NCBI GenBank assembly: GCA_020636075.1
Contig: JACJYO010000003.1
Span: 248,001 to 312,000, forward strand
Length of the DNA: 64,000 nucleotides
Direction: 5' to 3'
Source of the DNA: Lewinellaceae bacterium
GTDB taxonomy: Bacteria; Bacteroidota; Bacteroidia; Chitinophagales; Saprospiraceae
Shown: positions 45,442 to 53,797 of the stretch, piece after piece
Layout of the letters: every line of letters starts with the position of its first letter
How positions within the stretch are numbered: position 1 is the first letter of the stretch
Translations under genes and position numbers: made by a program
Notes under the pieces: model-generated
The model's database searches: none
The model's input: only the letters and a program-made list of their open reading frames with translations
Told to the model about the DNA's origin: nothing

Positions 45442-46932
45442 TCAAAATGCTCCAGTGTGATGATGAGCAAATACCCATGCGAAAAATAGGCAGCGTGGAA
45501 TTTCTGCCAAGTGGGAAAAATAGCTCCGATGCAGGAATGCCCGCAAAGAGCGATTTATGGCCGGTAGCGAAAACATATAATTGTAATGTTCTCTCAATTC
45601 CTGCCCCTCTTTGAATTCGGAAAACAGTTCGAGTTTGTTTTCCCAGCCTTCATACATTTTTATGAGTAGGATCCTCGGTATGCGGAATATTGACAGGATG
45701 AAAGCCCCCTTTTCATTGGCAAACCAACCTTCATCTTCATCCGTATTTGGCCTGCAAATCATCACCCGCAGGCCCAGTTTTAAAAATTCGTTGTATAAAA
45801 TTTCGGCGGCCTCGGAAAGCTCATCACTGTGGCGCATAGCCATAGCACGGGAACGCACCCGTTCCAAGGCGGCCTCGATCTGCGCTTCCCATGCCTGTGC
45901 TTCCGCTTTTTGCAGGTCGAGGAAGCGGGTATAGGTGCCATCAAAGACTTGTGCAAATCGTTCGAGCAACTGCATCGTTTGCGCATCGTGTGGTGTAGTG
46001 GTAGAAAACGAAAGCACCCCTTTGGAGAAAAAGGCGCAATGGATCACCCACCGCTCATCGGGAAATTTCAGATTGGAATATTGACTTCGGAAGTGGTTAT
46101 AGGCTTTGAGTTCCTTACCAGACAGGTCTATCTGGATTGACTTTTTATGTTGTTGCCAACCGCCATAGATCTTTTGCATTACCAGTGGCTCGTTGAGGTC
46201 AACTGCTGTAGCTTCCTTCCACTGTTCACCATGTAGTGTGGCGTACAGGTTCAACACCTGGTTTTCTTCATCGAAAATGCCAATAGAGATTTGTTCGCTG
46301 ATTTCCCCCAGCGCCTTGAGTTCATCAAATAGCAGCAACGAAGTGGCGCCGAGTTCATCGCTTTTGTGCATCGCCAGCGCCCTGGCCCGCACCCGCTCGA
46401 GTGCCGCTTCAATTTCCAGTTCCCGGTTTTTCTGCACGAGTTCCGCCGTTTTCTCAGCGACAAGCCTTTCCAGTTCGGCATTTTTTCGCTCCCATTCCCT
46501 CATATACCAGGTATCCTTTTCGCCGTCTGTACTGTCGGGTTTAGAGGCATGAAAGTGTACTACTTTCCATTGACCAACGGCATATTCCAAAACTGTGGAA
46601 AGCCTGATGAACAGCTCGTGCTTATCCTCACCAATGAAGAAGGTTATCTCAAGTTCATCGACAAACAGTGCGGTACTTTCGTCTTTTAACGTTTTTCTGA
46701 GTACAGGTTTCACCACCACTCCCATCTCCATGCCTGCAGCCTGCTCCTTCTGCCTGACCGTCTTTTCCTGATATTCATCAAACGACAACATTTTCTCATC
46801 CAGGGTAGTCCCGTATCCCATGACCGCATCGTCCACCCATTGGGACAGGTCTTCCAATGGGCCATTTTTAACGGTGGCTTCCAAAAAATTTTCAAAAGTT
46901 GTCTCCAGCAAGTTTTTCTTTATGGCGTCCAT
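45442..46932 (-). CDS. N-terminal fragment: NTF2-like plus GAF-like repeats
   Basis: Intact frame from ATG 46932 (a TTG at 46971 overlapping the upstream stop is the alternative). NTF2/SnoaL-like domain (WVDDAVMGYGTTLDEKMLSF, then VLEYAVGQWKVVHFHAS), a coiled coil (WERKNAELERLVAEKTAELV), and GAF-like units (ISIGIFDEENQVLNLYATLH). The last ~15 codons before the stop at 45442 are out of frame; the true continuation reads GYLLIITLEHFEEEKYSPG. Confidence 0.65.
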   Translation of the reverse strand: MDAIKKNLLETTFENFLEATVKNGPLEDLSQWVDDAVMGYGTTLDEKMLSFDEYQEKTVRQKEQAAGMEMGVVVKPVLRKTLKDESTALFVDELEITFFIGEDKHELFIRLSTVLEYAVGQWKVVHFHASKPDSTDGEKDTWYMREWERKNAELERLVAEKTAELVQKNRELEIEAALERVRARALAMHKSDELGATSLLLFDELKALGEISEQISIGIFDEENQVLNLYATLHGEQWKEATAVDLNEPLVMQKIYGGWQQHKKSIQIDLSGKELKAYNHFRSQYSNLKFPDERWVIHCAFFSKGVLSFSTTTPHDAQTMQLLERFAQVFDGTYTRFLDLQKAEAQAWEAQIEAALERVRSRAMAMRHSDELSEAAEILYNEFLKLGLRVMICRPNTDEDEGWFANEKGAFILSIFRIPRILLIKMYEGWENKLELFSEFKEGQELREHYNYMFSLPAINRSLRAFLHRSYFSHLAEIPRCLFFAWVFAHHHTGAF

Positions 46933-46967
46933 AAAGTTTTGATTTTGGTAGGCATTAGAAAATTGCG

Positions 46968-49346
46968 TCAATGAGGCAAACTTATTTTGAATTCAGTTCC
47001 TTCACCCTCCCTTGTCTCCACCTCCAGCGCCCCCCCGTGCCCTTTCACCACGATGTCGTAAGAAATGGACAGCCCCAGTCCGGTACCTTCCCCGGTCGGT
47101 TTGGTAGTGAAAAAAGGCTGGAGGATTTTGGCTTTCACATCGTCGGGAATACCGGCACCGTTGTCTTTTATTTTAAATACAACCTGGCTGTTTTCTTTTT
47201 TAGATGAAATACAAACGGTGGGTTCGTAGCGTGTAGTGAGGGGGTGACTTGAAGTCACCCCCTCACTGGCACTCGCCCGCTGCTGCGTGGCATAAAATGC
47301 ATTATTGATAATGTTCAAAAACACCCGTCCGATGTCTTGCGGGATGACGTCCACTTTACCAATGCTGGGGTCAAAATCAGTTTCCATTTTGGCGTTAAAA
47401 CTGGAATCCTTCGCCCGCAAACCATGATAGGCCAGCCGCAGGTACTCGTCGGCGAGGGCGTTGAGGTCGGTGGGCTCTTTTTTGCCGGTACTCGTGCGGG
47501 CGTGCTGGAGCATGCCGCTGACGATGCCGGATGCCCGCTTGCCGTGATGGTTGATTTTTTGCTGGTTGGCAAAAAGGTCGCCCATGAGTTCTTTCAGCAA
47601 TTCCTTATCCAACGGGTCTTTTTCGAGTTCTTCTTTCAGTTCCTCTGCCAAGTCCAGGCTGAGTTCGGAAAAGTTGTTGACGAAGTTGAGCGGGTTCTGG
47701 ATTTCGTGAGCGATTCCTGCGGTGAGTTCGCCGAGGGAGGCGAGTTTTTCGGACTGGATGAGTTGGGATTGGGTGGCTTTCAGTTCTTGTAATGTTCGCT
47801 CAAGTGCTGATTTCTGTTCTCCCAACAGGTTATTGGCTCTTTGTTTTTGCTTGTTGTTCCTAATCTGGAAAATTGCAAAAAGCAGCGCGGCGATCAGCAC
47901 CGCAATTAACCCAAAAATTTTCATCCTGTTTTCAAACTGCTGCCGGGCTTCTTTTTTCTGCTGTTCCAATTGTTGCCTGCGCAGGGACTCATTGAAGGAG
48001 AGCGTTTGGAATTGCCGTATCCTGTCTCTGTTGTACAGGCTGTCTTTGAGTGCAATGGAAAGTTGTAAGAAATGATAGGCGCTGTCTGGCTTGCCGGTTT
48101 TCATATACAATTCCGCAACCAGCGGACTTACTTCAGCAATGTAGGTATCCGTGTTTTCCCCCCAGCTCTGGATTTGCGTTTGATTGTTTTGATAAAAATG
48201 CATTGCCTCCAACGCATATTTCAAGGCCGGGCCAAATTGATTTTGAGCCTGGTAAATTTTGGCAATCCCTATTTTACTCTTGGCAATAATGGGTCCTGAC
48301 CAACCCGGAACGTTCTCGATAGCTTTTTCGTAGTGGCCTAACGCAGCCTCCAAATCACCCTTTGCCCGGTAAATATCGCCTAACATGCGGTCATTGATTG
48401 CCTTTCGGATGGGGTCGCCTGTTTTCTTTATTTGACGTTCCTGTTTGGTAGCGTAGATTAATGCTGAATCCAATTTGCCCAAATTGTAAAAGGATTCCGA
48501 AATCCTGCTTGTTAACCATTCAGTAAACGCAGCTTTTTGGGGGCTCGCCTCGCCAATTGACCGGAGCATTTTATCTGCGCGTTGACAATAAAGAATCGAA
48601 CTTTCATAATCTCCCATGGCAACATATTCGTCCGTGAGCGCGAGAAGGGCGTAAGGCACGGCTAATTTATCCGGTGATTTTTCAGCGAGTACGAGATTTT
48701 CCAGCCTGATTTCGAGGGCTTTCGGGTAATTGCCGAGTGAATGGACCAAGGCAGCGACGATATCTTTCAGAAAGAACAACCGTTGTAATGAAACGGGGGA
48801 ATTTGTAGCGTTGGCGTCCGCTGAATTTTGTTGCAGGTCAATGGCTTTTTGTACGTAATGAAAAGCAGAGTCCACATTGTACTCATCCAGGTTGAATGCA
48901 TAAATTCTGGCGATGGTGGCCAGTATTTCGATGGCAAGGGAATCATTGGGATGCCTGGCAAGCGCCGCTTTTTTGTCCGTAAATATTTCATCCCGCCAGG
49001 CCCGAACGCTGTCCACCAGGACAGTATCCTGTGTTATAAAAACTTTCCGATCCGCTACTTCCCAGTTGTTGTAGTGTTTTTCAACTTTCAGCCAACTACC
49101 CCGGTGGAACTTATATCCTATCGGGCCTTTCCCCAAATTCAGGGTTATGGTTTTCCTGTTCCCGTCGAGGGGCTTCATCAGGTAGGCTTTATTGCTGAGC
49201 GAATCCCAGTTATTAAAAGTCCCGACGATGAAAATGCTGTCGTGCCGGATAGTTGTTTGCTCCTTTAAAATGAATTGCACATTGTATTGTGCCTGTAGCA
49301 GCGATACAGTCAGAAGAAGCGGTAGAAGTGAAAATATTTTTTTCAT
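46968..49346 (-). CDS. Membrane histidine kinase with CBM48-like and TPR sensor region
   Basis: 792 residues. Signal peptide MKKIFSLLPLLLTVSLLQAQ, a CBM48/E-set-like domain (IFIVGTFNNWDSLSNKAYLM), then TPR helices (about 130-450), one transmembrane helix (IFGLIAVLIAALLFAIFQI), a coiled coil, HisKA with His547 in GIAHEIQNPLNFVNNF, and HATPase_c with INNAFYATQQRA, DNGAGIPDDV and GTGLGLSISYDIVVKGHGG. It has no receiver domain. Residues 694-704 (SEGVTSSHPLT) are encoded by an inserted 33-base perfect hairpin. The stop overlaps a possible TTG start of the cyclase gene, so the two are likely co-expressed. The ligand may be a glycan, going by the N-terminal fold only. Confidence 0.83.
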   Translation of the reverse strand: MKKIFSLLPLLLTVSLLQAQYNVQFILKEQTTIRHDSIFIVGTFNNWDSLSNKAYLMKPLDGNRKTITLNLGKGPIGYKFHRGSWLKVEKHYNNWEVADRKVFITQDTVLVDSVRAWRDEIFTDKKAALARHPNDSLAIEILATIARIYAFNLDEYNVDSAFHYVQKAIDLQQNSADANATNSPVSLQRLFFLKDIVAALVHSLGNYPKALEIRLENLVLAEKSPDKLAVPYALLALTDEYVAMGDYESSILYCQRADKMLRSIGEASPQKAAFTEWLTSRISESFYNLGKLDSALIYATKQERQIKKTGDPIRKAINDRMLGDIYRAKGDLEAALGHYEKAIENVPGWSGPIIAKSKIGIAKIYQAQNQFGPALKYALEAMHFYQNNQTQIQSWGENTDTYIAEVSPLVAELYMKTGKPDSAYHFLQLSIALKDSLYNRDRIRQFQTLSFNESLRRQQLEQQKKEARQQFENRMKIFGLIAVLIAALLFAIFQIRNNKQKQRANNLLGEQKSALERTLQELKATQSQLIQSEKLASLGELTAGIAHEIQNPLNFVNNFSELSLDLAEELKEELEKDPLDKELLKELMGDLFANQQKINHHGKRASGIVSGMLQHARTSTGKKEPTDLNALADEYLRLAYHGLRAKDSSFNAKMETDFDPSIGKVDVIPQDIGRVFLNIINNAFYATQQRASASEGVTSSHPLTTRYEPTVCISSKKENSQVVFKIKDNGAGIPDDVKAKILQPFFTTKPTGEGTGLGLSISYDIVVKGHGGALEVETREGEGTEFKISLPH
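47235..47267. repeat. Perfect 15-bp GACT-tga-AGTC hairpin inside the kinase coding sequence
   Basis: Arms 47235-47249 and 47253-47267, loop TGA on the plus strand. It lies in the loop of the ATPase domain between INNAFYATQQRA and the next strand. Its length (33) keeps the frame. Confidence 0.9.
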
Positions 49347-49499
49347 AACTAACCTGACGTGTCTTCAAACCCAAAAGTCAGGGTTCAAACGGAGGGTAAG
49401 GTAATAATAAACCCTGTCCCTTTTTTGAGCCGCTGTTGGCGACAAATAGTTTTTGGGGATAGTGCGATTTACCGTAATTGGCATAGATTCAAACACTCT

Positions 49500-49994
49500 T
49501 CACCTCTCCGTCCAGGCCCATAAAATATTTATGATTTTCCATTCCCCATTGAGTTTCCCCAGGTGGATGTAGTCAAAGAAGGCAAACTTGTTCTGGATGG
49601 CCTTGACAGTCGCGATGTTGTTTGATATGTCAAAAAGTAGCACCTCTACCTTCAAGGGTTCTTGCGGGTCGACACCCGCTTTGTATAATTTTGTGTAGTC
49701 ATAGGTTTTTGCATAATGCAAAAGGGTCGCTGCCGTCATGTTACTCAATTTGTCATTTCCGCTTTTATCTTCACGGATAACCCTTTTTGCCAAATCAGGA
49801 TGCATTGCTTTTTCTACCCGTACGCTGTCGTTGTATTCGAGTCCTTCCAGATAATTCAATACCGTTTCCCGGATAAGCAAGGTGTCGTTTTGGGTTTGGC
49901 CCCAAAGGTTATTGTTCGTGAAAAACAGTGTGGTAAAAACCATCGCCAATTGGAACATTTGACGGCATTGCATTTGAAAGCGTGGTTGTTTCAT
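49500..49994 (-). CDS. Secreted NTF2-fold (lumazine-binding-like) protein
   Basis: 164 residues. After a long signal sequence (an internal Met gives MFQLAMVFTTLFFTNNNLWG) comes NDTLLIRETVLNYLEGLEYN, then HPDLAKRVI and VEVLLFDISNNIATVKAIQN with GEWKIINILW, the strand order of the NTF2-like lumazine-binding_2 group. No catalytic residue can be assigned. It is one of three NTF2-fold products in this minus-strand region (with 50341-51633 and the N-terminus of the cyclase gene). The gap 49347-49499 to the kinase holds nothing I can name. Confidence 0.75.
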   Translation of the reverse strand: MKQPRFQMQCRQMFQLAMVFTTLFFTNNNLWGQTQNDTLLIRETVLNYLEGLEYNDSVRVEKAMHPDLAKRVIREDKSGNDKLSNMTAATLLHYAKTYDYTKLYKAGVDPQEPLKVEVLLFDISNNIATVKAIQNKFAFFDYIHLGKLNGEWKIINILWAWTER

Positions 49995-50148
49995 TTTTTA
50001 TTGTTTATCGGAGCATTACTTGCCAATCAGTTGATAGGCCTCAGGTGCCCCGTAATTTGAAATGTTAGTTTTAATTTGAGTTTGAGCACTAACACTATGA
50101 TAGTCAGCAGTATTCAACCTCTTTACCGGCGTGCGTTGGCAAGTTATA

Positions 50149-50217
50149 CTCGTCAGACGACTTTGAGTCGTCAGACGAGGTTCTCATTGTGGTCTGACGA
50201 CTCAAAGTCGTCTGACC
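50149..50217. repeat. Two inverted copies of a GACT-nnn-AGTC hairpin
   Basis: First hairpin 50149-50179 (CTCGTCAGACGACT, loop TTG, 13 of 14 pairs), second 50191-50217 (GGTCTGACGACT, loop CAA, 11 of 12 pairs). The 25-base sequence 50152-50176 is the exact reverse complement of 50192-50216. A weaker outer repeat (ACCGGCGTGCGTT at about 50125 and its near-complement at about 50234) encloses both. Confidence 0.85.
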
Positions 50218-50340
50218 GCTCAGCCATTATAACCACACAATGCACGCCGGTAGAGCGGTCGAATATTACCCGAACACACGTTAATTTTGATAAGCAAAAG
50301 TCAGCGGAGCACTTGAAGCGCCCCGCCGACAATGCCCCGC

Positions 50341-51633
50341 CTATCTTACCGCTGCCGCCGCCACGGCCTGCTTCGTATCGGTAAACTGCTGGAAAGCCAC
50401 AATTTTACCGTCCTTCAGTGTCCACAAATGGGCCGTTTGTGCGTCAAGCATTTTTCCGGTTGTCTTGTGCTTCGCTTCATAGCGCAGGGTGGCGAGCACC
50501 TGGTTATTCGACATTTCATGCAGCTGTATGTTGGTCAGATTCCAGTACTCCCATTCCGCCATGATGCGGCCGAACACGCCGTTCAACACAGCATCCGGAC
50601 CGATGTATGGATTGTTGTCTGCATAGGGGAAACTCTCGGCTTCGTTCCACACGATATTGGCATCCATAACACCGAGTGCCGCCGGTACGTCGCCTTTGGC
50701 AAATGCCTGGTACAGCCCGTCCACAACGGCCACGTTGTTCGGATCCGACACGACGCCCAGTTGTGCGAGCAACGCCATGTTGTCCATGAAATCCGTCTCC
50801 TCGGCAATCTTGCCGTGGGGGCTCATGCGGACAATCGTACTGCCACTTATTTCAACCTTGTTGCCCGTGGCCGGGATGCCAAAAAAGTCACCTGTATTGG
50901 TTCCCTGGAATGTCCAGTGCTTCACCAGTTGATCGCCCTCGCCAAAGATGTTGTTGATGGTAAATTTGATGTCGGAGAACGCCGAGAGCAGGGATTTGTA
51001 ATAACCCGCCATTCCCTCGATGCCCACCACGTTTTCCGGTTCGGCATGCATGATCACGTCGGCGGTGAAATGATCTTCGTTAAAAAGATCCAATCGGCCT
51101 TCGTTGACGATGGCATCCCAGGTTTCGGTGTACATTTTGATATTGGCGGCCACGGTGGGGTCGGCATGCTCCAGAGGCCGTAGTACCGATTTGGCGATTT
51201 TCCACTGACCGTCTTTTTTGAGCATCGCGTTGGCGTAGCTGCCGGAGACGTGGATGGGAATGTCGTACACATTGGTTATGCCGTTCACCTCGTAGGTTCC
51301 GTTGGCGATCCAGGCGTGTTCGAAGTCCGACCAATTGATACTCAGTTGGCGGATGAAAACGGTGGCATTGTTTTTCAGGAACTGGTCGGCGAAGTAGGCG
51401 GCAATGTTGTCCGCGCCTTTGATTTGTTTGCCCTCCTGGTCGATGCGGACAGCATCGTCCAGGTACATGTCGCGGATGGCTTTGTGGTCACCCTGGTTAT
51501 AGGCGTTCATAAAGTTGCGGGCGAAGGCCTGCATGTCGCGTTCATCCGTTGCGGATTGGGCCTGCATGTTGCCGGAAAAAAAAGCGAAGAGCAGGGTGAT
51601 TGGAAAAAGGACTTTTTTCATGATAGATTTCAT
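50341..51633 (-). CDS. Secreted protein with three NTF2/SnoaL-like domains
   Basis: 430 residues. Signal peptide from Met at 51621 (MKKVLFPITLLFAFFSGNMQ) or 51633. Domain 1 (about 30-155) is DUF4440-like: FARNFMNAYNQGDHKAIRDM, then KDGQWKIAKSVLRP. Domain 2 (about 160-290) is a SnoaL-type polyketide-cyclase fold: HFTADVIMHAEPENVVGIEG, then DIKFTINNIFGEGDQLVKHW. Domain 3 (about 300-425) is SnoaL_2-like: LYQAFAKGDVPAALGVMDAN, then LWTLKDGKIVAFQQFTDT. Each is a cone-shaped fold that binds small hydrophobic molecules; an enzyme role is not certain. Three fused copies plus export is unusual. Preceded by an intergenic inverted repeat. Confidence 0.8.
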   Translation of the reverse strand: MKSIMKKVLFPITLLFAFFSGNMQAQSATDERDMQAFARNFMNAYNQGDHKAIRDMYLDDAVRIDQEGKQIKGADNIAAYFADQFLKNNATVFIRQLSINWSDFEHAWIANGTYEVNGITNVYDIPIHVSGSYANAMLKKDGQWKIAKSVLRPLEHADPTVAANIKMYTETWDAIVNEGRLDLFNEDHFTADVIMHAEPENVVGIEGMAGYYKSLLSAFSDIKFTINNIFGEGDQLVKHWTFQGTNTGDFFGIPATGNKVEISGSTIVRMSPHGKIAEETDFMDNMALLAQLGVVSDPNNVAVVDGLYQAFAKGDVPAALGVMDANIVWNEAESFPYADNNPYIGPDAVLNGVFGRIMAEWEYWNLTNIQLHEMSNNQVLATLRYEAKHKTTGKMLDAQTAHLWTLKDGKIVAFQQFTDTKQAVAAAAVR

Positions 51634-51713
51634 TTTAAAAAATGGGTGCGTAGAATGAAAAAGGTAGCAACACTACGTCAACTAAGTACTGTGACTAAGC
51701 CCGGCGGAGCAAA

Positions 51714-51813
51714 TTTCCCGCAGATTTCCGCAGAAAAGGGCGCAGATTGTCGCAGACACACAATGGAAAATCTGCGGTGATCTGCGTTTTTTTCTGCGGT
51801 GATCTGCGGGAAA
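51714..51813. repeat. About 25-bp inverted repeat (cccgcagatttccgcagaaaa)
   Basis: Arm 51714-51738 pairs with 51789-51813 with two mismatches; inner copies of CGCAGAT / ATCTGCG add a second stem. It fills the gap between the triple-NTF2 gene and the SDR gene and is a repeat type common in intergenic DNA. Confidence 0.65.
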
Positions 51814-51875
51814 ACATGCAACGAGAGTCTGCTTGCATGTTTAGAATAGTAATCACAGTTAGGTCGCAACTTGAG

Positions 51876-52835
51876 TTAAATAGCTGCTCGTTCCAGGGCT
51901 TCTGCATATTGGTTCAAGGGTATCCGGGCCGATTTGAACTGCACACCCAAATCCCGTGTGGCCTGCGCATTGCTGTACACCGTTTTCGGTTGCCCGGCAG
52001 GTTCATTCCCGTTCAACATCAACGAAATATCGGAAACCCTCCAACTCTCGCTGGTCAGCAGGTAGTGCTTGCCGTGCAGGTTTTTGAGGGTAGCCGCTTT
52101 GTACACCGCTTCAGCAACATCGGCTACATCTACGAGCGCCCAGTACACGTCCTGATCATAAAACATCTGGATGAAATCGTTGGGCGCTAACTTGTTTTTG
52201 AACAAAAACTGGACGCCCATCGAAGTGGAATCTTCCCTGCCTGATAGCTGGTTGCCCATCACCCCAACCGGCGAAACGGTCACAATGTCAAATCCTGGCG
52301 CCGGGTTTTCCTGCGTAAATTTCCGGACAGCCTGGTCGGCGTAGTATTTCGCCTGGCAGTAGGGAATGCTTTCCTGGCTGTAGTAGGGCATGTCTTTTTC
52401 CGAATAAACATGGTCCGGTGCAAAACCCTGCGCCGGCATTGGAAAGTCCGTGTTATGCGCCGCTACTGAAGCGATGAACACCACCTTTTTCACCGCTGGC
52501 GTTTCGCTGACCACCCGCAGGAAATTCTCCGTGCCTTTGATGGTGGGGTCGAGCAAGTCCCTTTGCACGTCTTCCACCTCCAACTGAAAGGGCGTACCGC
52601 CGTGCACGAGGATGTCGCAGCCTTCGGCAAATGCTTTCAATTGGTCGAGATTTTGCACGTCCAAAGGGGCCAGTTCCAGGTTTTCTGCATGGGGCAGCGT
52701 GTAGAGGTGGGCGTATTTTTCTTTGTTGGAAATATCCAGGGCCGATACTTTGACCTTGAACCCGTTTTCCAAAAATTGCCTGGTGACGTAACTGCCGATG
52801 TACCCGGCGCCGCCGATAATGCCTACTGTTTTCAT
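51876..52835 (-). CDS. NAD(P)-dependent epimerase/dehydratase (extended SDR)
   Basis: 319 residues. Rossmann motif GIIGGAGYIGSYVT at residues 5-18, then PLDVQNLDQLKAFAEGCDIL for cofactor binding, and the catalytic YxxxK as YCQAK near residue 163. The overall length and the HGGTPFQLEVEDVQRDLLDP segment fit dihydroflavonol-reductase-like extended SDRs, which reduce or epimerise sugar or ketone substrates. It is cytoplasmic. The neighbours are secreted NTF2-fold proteins, so the pathway is unclear. Confidence 0.85.
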   Translation of the reverse strand: MKTVGIIGGAGYIGSYVTRQFLENGFKVKVSALDISNKEKYAHLYTLPHAENLELAPLDVQNLDQLKAFAEGCDILVHGGTPFQLEVEDVQRDLLDPTIKGTENFLRVVSETPAVKKVVFIASVAAHNTDFPMPAQGFAPDHVYSEKDMPYYSQESIPYCQAKYYADQAVRKFTQENPAPGFDIVTVSPVGVMGNQLSGREDSTSMGVQFLFKNKLAPNDFIQMFYDQDVYWALVDVADVAEAVYKAATLKNLHGKHYLLTSESWRVSDISLMLNGNEPAGQPKTVYSNAQATRDLGVQFKSARIPLNQYAEALERAAI

Positions 52836-52909
52836 GCTTTATAGTTTTTAAATAAATCGGGAAATTTTCAATATCAAAATCACGCCGATTCAGGTGAAAG
52901 AAATGTGCT

Positions 52910-53290
52910 TTACTGTACCGGGCTAGCAGCCACTACCGCTTTTTGACAAGCCCGGTTGTGCAAGCCTTGCGGCTGGCTGCCCGATTGGCGAATACCACAC
53001 CGGAAGTGGTTAAAGGTGGAAACCGCCATGGCTTCGTAATCGGCGATGAAGTTCTCTGCCCTGCCCTTCATCACCTTCCGGTAATACACGAAAGCTTCAA
53101 AGCTGTTGAAGGAAGGGGAGGTGACCAGGGCAGACTTAGCGGCCGCCTCCGAGTGCATGAGCTCGGCAAATTCTGCGTAATAGTTTGCCGGTTCGTTGTG
53201 GTCTTCATCACGGGCATTGGATTGCGCTCCGAGGGTGGCCGGTAAAAGGCCGAATGCCAGGACTAAACGGAAGAAATTGATCGTTTTCAT
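52910..53290 (-). CDS. Small secreted protein of unknown function
   Basis: 126 residues with signal peptide MKTINFFRLVLAFGLLPATL. The next 75 residues are helical (NYYAEFAELMHSEAAAKSAL, then FEAFVYYRKVMKGRAENFIA). The last 30 residues are rich in Cys, Gln and Arg and look unlike the rest, so a frameshift near 53000 is possible. I recognise no family. Its promoter region shares a conserved block with that of the TonB-type receptor, and an AraC-type hybrid regulator lies about 500 bases upstream on the same strand. Confidence 0.55.
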   Translation of the reverse strand: MKTINFFRLVLAFGLLPATLGAQSNARDEDHNEPANYYAEFAELMHSEAAAKSALVTSPSFNSFEAFVYYRKVMKGRAENFIADYEAMAVSTFNHFRCGIRQSGSQPQGLHNRACQKAVVAASPVQ

Positions 53291-53369
53291 TTTTCACTGT
53301 TTTTATGAAATCCGGTTGTTTGGCAGGACGTGTTTTAATTGTTAAAAACAACTGCCTGAAGGCTTGAGA

Positions 53370-53505
53370 CAAAGGTGGGAGTGGACAGCAGGTATTTACT
53401 ACCTTCTATCGTTCAACGGTTACCTGCCTGGTTGCGGGAAGGCTTTTTTTATTACTTGCTATGTTGCGGGATGGGGAATAATAACCCTCTAACTCGTTGA
53501 CAATG
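53370..53505 (-). promoter_or_regulatory. Promoter and conserved upstream block of the small secreted protein
   Basis: On the minus strand, 53505-53399 is similar to 44085-43981; shared core ACGATAGAAGGTAG and CAGGTAACCGTTG. CACCTTTG (53377-53370) is the -7-like box, 21 bases after the GGTAG. Confidence 0.5.
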
Positions 53506-53616
53506 AATTGTCAATGTGTTGCAATGGAAGCGAGATGGTTGGTAGGGAGCGTATATTATGCAACTCAGGGGTTGAATGTTTCTATAATCAGGATTGGGCT
53601 AAACTTACCATCGAAT

Positions 53617-53761
53617 AAAGCCCGTAGGGCTGCCATTATTGTAGAAAATGGTTGTTGCTCATTTTACCAAACGCCGTAGGCGTGCCATTATAATACCGCA
53701 CCTACAGTGCTATCATTTCTCGCCTCTTTAAATTCTACAAAATGGCAGCCCTACGGGCTTT
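53617..53761. repeat. Composite palindromic repeat with CGTAGG modules
   Basis: AAAGCCCGTAGGGCTGCCAT (from 53617) pairs with 53742-53761. The interior has further modules ACGCCGTAGGCGTGCCATTA (about 53671) and GCACCTACAGTGCTATCATT (about 53698). Each module is a small palindrome with different flanking bases followed by a CATT tail. It lies between the small secreted protein and the hybrid regulator; the rest of 53291-53797 shows no gene. Confidence 0.7.
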
Positions 53762-53797
53762 CGTGCCGATTTAAACCCGGCCCCCCAGATGTCATGT

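Larger units (their letters stand above)
44123..46932 (-). pseudogene. NTF2-like, multi-GAF-like, class III adenylate cyclase protein, frameshifted
   Basis: One gene of about 935 codons read from ATG 46932 (MDAIKKNLLETTFENFLEAT), broken near 45500 and again, probably twice, at about 44955-45030. Order: an NTF2/SnoaL-like domain (to about 140), then two to three GAF-like units each joined by a linker of the type YTRFLDLQKAEAQAWEAQIE plus AALERVRSRAMAMRHSDEL, and the class III nucleotide cyclase domain in 44123-44974. The breaks lie at short homopolymers, so they may be sequence errors. If intact it would be a soluble cyclase gated by ligand-binding GAF domains and coupled to the sensor kinase that precedes it. 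Confidence 0.7.
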
